A stretch of 64,000 nt of DNA, taken from Salipiger sp. IMCC34102. Lineage in GTDB: Bacteria; Pseudomonadota; Alphaproteobacteria; Rhodobacterales; Rhodobacteraceae. The position numbers and the translations under genes are program-made. Every line of letters begins with the position of its first letter. Positions within the stretch are counted from its first letter, which is position 1. Shown piece by piece: positions 58,107 through 64,000 of the stretch. The notes under the pieces are model-generated. The model did no database searches. It saw nothing but the letters and a program-made list of their open reading frames with translations, and had not been told where the DNA came from. The stretch covers positions 558,001 to 622,000 of the forward strand of contig NZ_SELQ01000001.1 of the NCBI RefSeq assembly GCF_004145405.1, in the 5' to 3' direction.

Positions 58107-58131
58107 CACGGGGTCCTGCATCGGCCACAGA
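58103..58131 (+). promoter_or_regulatory. Possible promoter of crcB
   Basis: Perfect TTGACA (58103-58108, overlapping the rarA stop), 17-bp spacer, but a poor CACAGA at 58126-58131, again 6 nt before the ATG at 58138. Confidence 0.3.
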
Positions 58132-58137
58132 CGCGCG

Positions 58138-58512
58138 ATGATCTGGACCGGACTTTCCGTGGCCCTGGGCGGCGCGCTGGGGGCCACCCTGCGGTGGCTC
58201 ACCGGGGTCGCCACGCTGCGGCTTTTCGGGCCGGGCTGGCCTTGGGGGACCTTCACGGTGAACGTCCTGGGGTCCTTCGCCATGGGCGTGGTGGTCGTGG
58301 TGCTGGCGGACCGGTCGGGCACACGGGCGGCGCCTTTCTTGATGACGGGGGTGTTGGGCGGGTTCACGACCTTCTCGGCGTTCTCACTGGATACGGTGCG
58401 GATGATCGAAGGCGGGGCCGTGGGGCAGGCCGCGCTCTATACCGGGGCCAGCGTGGTCCTGGGCGTGCTCGCGCTGCTGGCGGGGCTGGTTTTGGCAAGG
58501 ACGATGATATGA
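58138..58512 (+). CDS. crcB: Fluoride efflux channel CrcB/Fluc
   Basis: A 124-residue four-helix protein that lets fluoride leave the cell. It has G-G-A-L-G-A-T-L-R-W near the N-terminus, N-V-L-G-S-F at the centre and G-V-L-G-G-F-T-T-F-S-A-F-S-L-D-T, with the Phe and Thr residues of the pore. Single gene, so it should form a homodimer. No fluoride riboswitch was recognised in the 31-bp gap before it. Overlaps the next gene by 4 bp (ATGA). Confidence 0.93.
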   Translation: MIWTGLSVALGGALGATLRWLTGVATLRLFGPGWPWGTFTVNVLGSFAMGVVVVVLADRSGTRAAPFLMTGVLGGFTTFSAFSLDTVRMIEGGAVGQAALYTGASVVLGVLALLAGLVLARTMI

Positions 58513-59561
58513 GCGGCGTGCAGACCCGGACGATCGGACCCGACGACGGCGACCAGCGGGTCGACCGCTACCTGCGGCGCTTGTTTCCGCATCTGACGCA
58601 GGGCCGGATCGAGAAGATGTGCCGCAAGGGCGAGATCCGCGTCGACGGCGGCCGGGTGAAGACCGCGACCCGGCTTGAGGTCGGTCAGGTGATCCGCATC
58701 CCGCCGCTGCCCAGCGAGGAGCAGGTCGAGGCCGAGCGTTCGATGCTCAAGCAGGGCGTGACCAAGGCCGACGCCAAGCTGATCCAGTCCTGCGTGATCT
58801 ACCGCGACGACCATATCATCGCGATCAACAAGCCCGCTGGGCTGGCGACCCAGGGCGGGTCGAAGACCACGCGCCACGTGGACGGCATGGCCGAGGCGCT
58901 GACCTTCGGCTACGACGAGAAACCGCGCCTCGTGCATCGGCTGGACCGCGATACCTCCGGCGTGTTGCTGCTGGCGCGGACGCGGACCATGGCCAAGGCG
59001 CTGACCGAGAATCTCAAGCACCGCGAGACGCGCAAGATCTACTGGGCGGCGGTCGCGGGCGTGCCGCAGCCGCGGGCGGGCACGATCAAATACGGGCTGG
59101 TGAAGGCAGGCGGCCACGGGCGCGGCGGCGAGGGCGAGCGGATGCACTGCGTCCACCCGCGCGATGTGGACAGCACCGAGGGGGCCAAGCGCGCGACGAC
59201 CGATTACGCGGTGCTCGACAGCCTCGCGACGCGGGCGGCCTGGGTGGCGCTGGTGCCGATCACCGGGCGCACGCACCAGCTGCGCGCCCACATGGCCGAG
59301 ATGGGGCATCCCATCATCGGCGACGGCAAGTACGGTGGATCGAGCCAGGAGAACCTGGGCGACGGATGGGGCGCCGGCATGGGGGCCGAGATCGGGCGCA
59401 AGATGCACCTGCACGCGCGCAGCTTGACGATCCAGCATCCCGAAACGGGCGCCATCCTGCACCTGACGGCGCCGATGCCCGATCACATGAAGCACACCTG
59501 GGACTTCGTGGGCTGGGTCGAATCCCATGCGCCCGTCGATCCCTTCAACATGCCGGACTGA
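58509..59561 (+). CDS. RluA-family pseudouridine synthase (RluC-like)
   Basis: A 350-residue enzyme that converts uridine to pseudouridine in rRNA or tRNA. An N-terminal S4 RNA-binding domain (about 15-75, with R-V-D-R-Y-L-R-R-L-F-P and G-E-I-R-V-D-G-G-R-V) precedes the catalytic domain with H-R-L-D-R-D-T-S-G (catalytic Asp146) and G-R-T-H-Q-L-R-A-H. The S4 domain and length fit RluC/RluD; the target uridines cannot be told apart here. Translationally coupled to crcB. Confidence 0.92.
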   Translation: MSGVQTRTIGPDDGDQRVDRYLRRLFPHLTQGRIEKMCRKGEIRVDGGRVKTATRLEVGQVIRIPPLPSEEQVEAERSMLKQGVTKADAKLIQSCVIYRDDHIIAINKPAGLATQGGSKTTRHVDGMAEALTFGYDEKPRLVHRLDRDTSGVLLLARTRTMAKALTENLKHRETRKIYWAAVAGVPQPRAGTIKYGLVKAGGHGRGGEGERMHCVHPRDVDSTEGAKRATTDYAVLDSLATRAAWVALVPITGRTHQLRAHMAEMGHPIIGDGKYGGSSQENLGDGWGAGMGAEIGRKMHLHARSLTIQHPETGAILHLTAPMPDHMKHTWDFVGWVESHAPVDPFNMPD

Positions 59562-59570
59562 GGAAGACCG

Positions 59571-60284
59571 ATGAACGACTGGGCGCCCAAGCGATTCTGG
59601 ACCAAGGCAGAGGTCGTCGCGCGCGATGGCGGCTTTGCCGTCGACCTCGACGGTCGTGCGGTCAAGACGCCCTACAAGACCCCCCTGATCGTGCCGACAC
59701 GCGCCCTGGCCGAGGCGGTCGCCGCCGAATGGCAGGCCCAGGAAGACCGGATCGACCCCACCACGATGCCCGCCACCCGCGCCGCGAATTCCGCGCTCGA
59801 CAAGGTGACGCCGCAGCGCGCTGCGGTGGCCGAAATGCTGGCGGCCTACGGCGAGAGCGATCTTCTGTGCTACCGCGCGGATACCCCAGAGGCGCTCGTC
59901 ACCCAGCAGGCCGAGGCCTGGGATCCCTGGCTGGAATGGTCGCGGCAGGCGCTGGACGCACCCTTGCGCGTCACCGTGGGCATCATGCCCGTGGACCAGC
60001 CGGAGGCGTCGTTGCGCCAGTTGCACGCGCTGGTCGATGCGCTGGACCCGTGGGAGCTGACGGGGTTCCACGACCTCGTGCAGCTTTCGGGATCTCTCGT
60101 GCTGGCTTTCGCGGTCGAGCGGGGCAAGCTCGATCCCGACGCCGCCTGGACGCTGAGCCGCGTCGACGAGGCGTTCCAGATCAGTCAGTGGGGCCGCGAC
60201 GAGGAGGCCGAGGAGGTGGCGGCCATCAAGCAGCAGGCGTTCCGCGACGCTGCCCGGTTCATCGCACTGTCGCGCACGATCTGA
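59571..60284 (+). CDS. ATP12 family chaperone for F1-ATPase assembly
   Basis: A 237-residue protein homologous to mitochondrial Atp12, which escorts the F1 alpha subunit. It has K-R-F-W-x-K-A-E-V, V-D-L-D-G-R-A-V-K-T-P, E-W-Q-A-Q-E-D-R-I-D-P, and E-L-T-G-F-H-D-L-V. Found in Alphaproteobacteria and mitochondria. Follows the pseudouridine synthase by 9 bp; likely one operon crcB-rlu-atp12. Confidence 0.92.
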   Translation: MNDWAPKRFWTKAEVVARDGGFAVDLDGRAVKTPYKTPLIVPTRALAEAVAAEWQAQEDRIDPTTMPATRAANSALDKVTPQRAAVAEMLAAYGESDLLCYRADTPEALVTQQAEAWDPWLEWSRQALDAPLRVTVGIMPVDQPEASLRQLHALVDALDPWELTGFHDLVQLSGSLVLAFAVERGKLDPDAAWTLSRVDEAFQISQWGRDEEAEEVAAIKQQAFRDAARFIALSRTI

Positions 60285-60490
60285 CGTCACGTTACCGGAC
60301 TGCCTTCAAACCGGGCCAGATGCCTCAAACCCGATCGTGAGGTCTGCCGGGCCCCAAGAACCCTTGACCTCTCGGCAACAAATCGCCCAACCTGTGTCCG
60401 CTGGGGTCATGCCCCGACACCCAACCGGCCCTGCGCCGGGAATAATTGGCCGCCTCCGCAAGAGGGGCGGAAACTCAGGAAGAGGTATCC

Positions 60491-61510
60491 ATGAAAAAGA
60501 CCGTATTTCTTGGCACGCTGACCGCTGCCGGCCTTGTCGCCGCAGCCGCAGGCGCCCAGACGCTCGCCGACGTGCAGTCGCGCGGCAACCTTAACTGCGG
60601 CGTGACCACGGGTCTGACCGGTTTCGCGGCCCCCGACGCCAACGGCGTGTGGGAAGGCTTCGACGTCGATGTCTGCCGTGCCGTCGCCGCCGCGATCTTC
60701 GGTGACAAGAACGCCGTCGAATTCGTCCCCACCACCGGCGAGACCCGCTTCACCGCGCTGTCCTCGGGCGAGATCGACCTGCTGGCCCGCAACACCACCT
60801 GGACGATGTCGCGCGACACCGACCTGGGCTTCGACTTCATCGGCGTGAACTACTACGACGGCCAGGGCTTCATGGTCCCGACCGAACTGGGCGTGACCTC
60901 CGCCAAGGAACTCGACGGGGCCACGGTCTGCATCCAGACCGGCACCACGACCGAGCTGAACCTCGCGGATTACTTCCGCGCCAACAACATCAGCTACGAG
61001 CCGGTTCCGATCCAGACCAACGCCGAAGCGCAGCAGCAGTACCTGGCCGGTGCCTGCGACGTCTACACGACGGACGCCTCGGGCCTTGCCGCCACGCGCG
61101 CCACGTTCGAGAACCCGGGCGATCACGTCCTGCTGCCCGAGATCATCTCGAAGGAGCCGCTGGGCCCGCTGGTCCGTCACGGCGACAACGAGTGGGGCGA
61201 TCTGACGATGTGGGTCCTCAACGCGCTGATCGCGGCCGAAGAGCTGGGCATCACCTCGGCCAACATCTCGGACATGGCGGCAGAGGCCACCAACAACCCC
61301 GAAGTGAACCGCATCCTGGGCACCGAGGGTGAGCTGGGCGCGATGATCGGCCTGGACAACGACTGGGCGGTCAACGCGATCTCCGCCGGCGGCAACTACG
61401 GCGAGATCTTCGAGCGCAACATCGGTGAGAACACGCCGATCGGCCTCGCACGGGGTTTGAACGCCCAGTGGACCGACGGCGGCCTGCTCTACGCGCCCCC
61501 CTTCCGCTAA
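60491..61510 (+). CDS. aapJ: Amino acid ABC transporter substrate-binding protein (AapJ/BztA-like)
   Basis: A 339-residue periplasmic binding protein. A signal peptide (K-K-T-V-F-L-G-T-L-T-A-A-G-L, cleavage after A-G-A near residue 22) precedes L-A-D-V-Q-S-R-G-x-L-N-C-G-V and G-F-D-V-D-V-C-R-A-V-A-A-A-I-F-G-D. The distinctive C-terminal N-R-I-L-G block and length assign it to the AapJ/BztA group, which take up glutamate, aspartate, glutamine and other L-amino acids. AGGAAGAGG precedes the ATG. Its own terminator separates it from the permeases. Confidence 0.93.
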   Translation: MKKTVFLGTLTAAGLVAAAAGAQTLADVQSRGNLNCGVTTGLTGFAAPDANGVWEGFDVDVCRAVAAAIFGDKNAVEFVPTTGETRFTALSSGEIDLLARNTTWTMSRDTDLGFDFIGVNYYDGQGFMVPTELGVTSAKELDGATVCIQTGTTTELNLADYFRANNISYEPVPIQTNAEAQQQYLAGACDVYTTDASGLAATRATFENPGDHVLLPEIISKEPLGPLVRHGDNEWGDLTMWVLNALIAAEELGITSANISDMAAEATNNPEVNRILGTEGELGAMIGLDNDWAVNAISAGGNYGEIFERNIGENTPIGLARGLNAQWTDGGLLYAPPFR

Positions 61511-61520
61511 GAAATGAGGC

Positions 61521-61549
61521 AAAGGCCCGGCGTTGTGCCGGGCCTTTCG
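61521..61549 (+). terminator. Terminator between aapJ and aapQ
   Basis: AAAGGCCCGGC and GCCGGGCCTTT form a perfect 11-bp stem around GTTGT; the T-run is short (TTT then C). Probably leaky, leaving the binding protein in excess over the permeases. Confidence 0.8.
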
Positions 61550-61588
61550 CCTGTTCGCCGCAATTCCTCTTCTCAGTCTGTGCCGATT

Positions 61589-61621
61589 CTTGGACTACGG
61601 GCCACCGGGCCGTAGTCCAAG
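61589..61621. repeat. 12-bp inverted repeat before aapQ
   Basis: CTTGGACTACGG and CCGTAGTCCAAG are separated by 9 nt. It lies between the aapJ terminator and the aapQ start, without a T-run, and could be an mRNA-stabilising hairpin or a protein-binding site. Confidence 0.6.
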
Positions 61622-61649
61622 TGTCAGCACCCGAACCGGAGTCCCGGCC

Positions 61650-62885
61650 ATGACATCCATCACGGACAGCCCGAAGGGCGGTTTCCACCCAAGGCAGCTG
61701 ATCTACGACACCCGCTACCGGTCGCTGACGATCCAGGTCGTCACCTTCGTGCTCGTCGTCGTCGCGATCTGGCAGCTTGGCAGCAACCTGATGGTGAACC
61801 TCGCCAATCTGGGGCAGGAGCCGAACTTCAGCTTCCTGAACCAGCGCGCGGGCTACGACATCGGGTCGGGCTTCGGCACCGCGGTGACGGGCTACACCTC
61901 GGCCAGCAGCCATCTGACGGCCGCCTACGTCGGGATCCTGAACACGCTGCTGGTGGCCTTCATGGGCATCGTGCTGGCGACGATCATCGGCGTCCTGGCC
62001 GGTGTGTTGCGGCTGTCGAAAAACTGGCTGGTGAGCCGCCTGATGGCGGTCTACGTCGAAGGCTTCCGCAACGTGCCGCTCCTGCTGTGGATCGTGCTGA
62101 TCTACGCGGTGATGACCGAAGCCACGCCGACACCGCGCGATTTCCGGGTCGACGACGCGGGCGTGGCACAGGCCTACATGGTCTTCGACGCGGTGGCGAT
62201 CACCAACCGCGGCGTCTACATCCCCGGACCCGTCTGGGGCGCGAACAGCGGTATCCTCGTCGCGATCTTCGTGCTGTCGCTGATCGGGGCCTTCGCCTAC
62301 CGCCGCTACGCCAAGAAGCTTCTGTTCGACACCGGGCGCTTGCTGCCGCTGGTCTGGCCGGCAATCGCCATCGCCTTCGTGCCGGTGATCCTGTTCTATT
62401 TCCTGCTGGGCCGCCCCGTCGGGCTGGACTACCCCGAGCTGGGCGGCTTCAACTTCAGCGGGGGGCTGCAGATCTCGAACCCGCTGGTGGCGCTGTGGCT
62501 GGCGCTGTCGCTCTACACCGGGGCCTTCATCACCGAGATCGTCCGCGCCGGCATCCTCTCCGTCGCCAAGGGGCAAAGCGAGGCCGCGGAGGCGCTGGGC
62601 ATGCGGGCCAACCGCACGATGAGCCTGATCATCCTGCCGCAGGCGATGCGGGTCATCATCCCGCCCCTGACCTCGCAGTACCTGAACCTGACGAAGAACT
62701 CGTCGCTGGCGATCGCCGTGGGATACGCCGACGTGCGCGCGACGCTGGGCGGGATCAGCCTGAACCAGACCGGCCGCGCGCTGGAATGCATGCTGCTGCT
62801 GGGGCTGTTCTACCTGGCGCTCAGCCTGGTGATCTCTTTCGTGATGAACGTCTTCGACAACTCGATGAAGCTGAAGGAGCGTTGA
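61650..62885 (+). CDS. aapQ: Amino acid ABC transporter permease (AapQ/BztB-like)
   Basis: A 411-residue inner-membrane protein with eight or so helices; the large size, with an inserted segment of about 100 residues between the two halves, is typical of AapQ/BztB. The C-terminal EAA loop reads E-A-A-E-A-L-G-M-R-A-N-R-T-M and then I-I-L-P-Q-A, which binds the ATPase. It begins with a short hydrophilic tail. aapM begins 1 bp after the stop. Confidence 0.93.
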   Translation: MTSITDSPKGGFHPRQLIYDTRYRSLTIQVVTFVLVVVAIWQLGSNLMVNLANLGQEPNFSFLNQRAGYDIGSGFGTAVTGYTSASSHLTAAYVGILNTLLVAFMGIVLATIIGVLAGVLRLSKNWLVSRLMAVYVEGFRNVPLLLWIVLIYAVMTEATPTPRDFRVDDAGVAQAYMVFDAVAITNRGVYIPGPVWGANSGILVAIFVLSLIGAFAYRRYAKKLLFDTGRLLPLVWPAIAIAFVPVILFYFLLGRPVGLDYPELGGFNFSGGLQISNPLVALWLALSLYTGAFITEIVRAGILSVAKGQSEAAEALGMRANRTMSLIILPQAMRVIIPPLTSQYLNLTKNSSLAIAVGYADVRATLGGISLNQTGRALECMLLLGLFYLALSLVISFVMNVFDNSMKLKER

Positions 62886-62886
62886 G

Positions 62887-64000
62887 ATGAGCGATACCGA
62901 CAGCGAAGTCACGAACGCCTATTTCCGCGAAGCCATGCTGGAACAGCAGGCCCCGCCCGTGACAGAGACGGGGGCGGTCAAGTGGCTGCGCGAGAACCTG
63001 TTCCCGACGTGGCTCAACGCCATCATGACGGTGGTCGCGCTCTATGTGATCTGGTTCATCCTCAGCCACATCGGGCCGTGGTTCCTCAACGGGATCTGGG
63101 ACGCGGGCTCTTTGTCGGAATGCCGCGCGATCCGGGACGAGACGATGGGGCCCGATGCCTCCGCCGCCTGTTTCGCGGTGATCGCAGACCGTTGGGAGCA
63201 GTTGACCTTCGGGTTCTACCCCCGTTCGGCCTACTGGCGACCGACGCTGGCCTTCGTGATCATGCTGGCGGGGCTGGCGCCGGTCCTCTTCGGGTCGATC
63301 CCGCGGGGCTGGCTGACGTTCTCGGCGGTGTCGCCCTTTATCATTTTCTTCCTGCTGTGGGGCGGGTCGATCTGGGTGCCGGTCTTCATCGCAATGGGCT
63401 TCGTCCTGGGGGCCGTCGCCGCGCGCCTGCTGGGCGGGGTGAACCAGATCGCCGCCGTGGCGGGGGCGATCGTGGTGCCGATCCTCTACTGGGCCTTCGT
63501 CGCGATCCCGCTTGCGGAGGTCGTCCACGACCTGATCCCGATCGGTATCCGCGCGATCCCGTCCAGCGATTTCGGCGGCTTCATGCTGTCGGTCGTGATC
63601 GGCATGGCGGCGATCATCCTGTCGCTTCCCTTAGGCATCGTCCTGGCGCTGGCGCGTGCCTCGGACCTGTTCCTGGTAAACAAGCTGGCCATCACCTTCA
63701 TCGAGATCATCCGGGGCGTACCACTGATCGTCTGGCTGTTCACCGCGTCGCTGCTGCTGAATTACTTCCTGCCGCCGGGGACGAATTTCGACCTGACGCT
63801 GCGGGTGATCATCATGGTGACGCTCTTCTCGGCCGCTTATATCGCCGAGGTCGTGCGCGGTGGCCTCGCCGCCGTGCCGAAGGGGCAATACGAAGGCGCG
63901 GATTCGCTGGGACTGGATTACTGGCAGTCGATGCGGTTGATCGTGCTGCCGCAGGCGCTCAAGATCTCGATCCCGGGCATCGTGAACACCTTCATCGGGC
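62887..64000 (+). CDS. aapM: Amino acid ABC transporter permease (AapM/BztC-like), 3' truncated by window
   Basis: About 371 codons are visible and the frame is open at the window end. AAGGAG precedes the ATG. The protein has several membrane helices, a loop with C-R-A-I-R and A-C-F-A-V typical of the AapM extension, and near the end the EAA-type loop E-G-A-D-S-L-G-L-D-Y-W-Q-S-M followed by I-V-L-P-Q-A. It should heterodimerise with AapQ. The ATPase gene (aapP) is expected just beyond the window. Confidence 0.92.
   Translation, partial: MSDTDSEVTNAYFREAMLEQQAPPVTETGAVKWLRENLFPTWLNAIMTVVALYVIWFILSHIGPWFLNGIWDAGSLSECRAIRDETMGPDASAACFAVIADRWEQLTFGFYPRSAYWRPTLAFVIMLAGLAPVLFGSIPRGWLTFSAVSPFIIFFLLWGGSIWVPVFIAMGFVLGAVAARLLGGVNQIAAVAGAIVVPILYWAFVAIPLAEVVHDLIPIGIRAIPSSDFGGFMLSVVIGMAAIILSLPLGIVLALARASDLFLVNKLAITFIEIIRGVPLIVWLFTASLLLNYFLPPGTNFDLTLRVIIMVTLFSAAYIAEVVRGGLAAVPKGQYEGADSLGLDYWQSMRLIVLPQALKISIPGIVNTFIG

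Noticed and set aside
58107-58137. Fluoride riboswitch before crcB
   Set aside because: The gap is only 31 nt, too short for the aptamer, and the conserved riboswitch bases are not seen.

Overview
The window is a chromosomal segment of a high-GC alphaproteobacterium, most likely a marine-type Rhodobacterales (Roseobacter group) species. The evidence is the overall gene set (EtfBA, PduO-type adenosyltransferase next to a twin-TM protein, ATP12, Aap/Bzt amino acid ABC transporter, DUF6473, DUF1127), the roughly 65% GC coding sequence, the alphaproteobacterial RpoA/RpoB/RpoC lengths, and a tRNA-Trp gene upstream of secE. All functional calls come from reading translated sequence and motifs; no database search was run.

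Layout. 1-4.7 kb: housekeeping genes, mostly on the minus strand (etfB-etfA, cobalamin adenosyltransferase with a small twin-TM protein, an SDR oxidoreductase, an SH3 protein). 4.8-9.2 kb: parC convergent with a Tat-exported PhoX-type phosphatase that has a Pho-box-like site. 9.4-14.6 kb: first tuf gene, an apparently frameshifted acetyltransferase, a ferritin-like DUF892 protein, two probable cell-surface transferases, tRNA-Trp and secE. 14.8-28.8 kb: nusG, rplK-rplA, rplJ-rplL and rpoB-rpoC, with a glycosyltransferase and a MarC protein inserted on the opposite strand. 30.2-35 kb: the str operon (rpsL, rpsG, fusA, second tuf). 35.1-36.8 kb: a DUF1007/NicO metal transporter pair. 36.9-55.8 kb: the S10, spc and alpha ribosomal clusters up to rplQ, broken by three inserts (a low-GC cassette at 39.2-40.2 kb, an oxygenase-like gene plus a secreted protein at 43.3-44.6 kb, and DUF1127 plus an alpha/beta hydrolase at 49.4-50.5 kb). 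55.9-60.3 kb: a LuxR-type regulator, rarA, crcB, an RluA-family pseudouridine synthase and ATP12. 60.5-64 kb: an acidic/polar amino acid ABC transporter (binding protein and two permeases, the last cut by the window end).

How it works together. The core is the translation and transcription machinery: ribosomal proteins, elongation factors, RNA polymerase subunits, NusG, SecE/SecY and adenylate kinase. The order of the classical operons is kept, but they are cut into short units. At nearly every cut I can read an intrinsic terminator before, and a TTGnnn-N17-TAnnnn promoter after, the inserted genes, so each ribosomal segment appears to be restarted by its own vegetative promoter. The two tuf copies are almost identical from start codon through terminator, indicating recent gene conversion.

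The least explained part is the AT-rich three-gene cassette between rplW and rplB (small YjzC-like protein, DUF6338-like membrane protein, 47-residue lysine/proline-rich peptide). No CRISPR array, insertion sequence, rRNA operon or replication origin was recognised.
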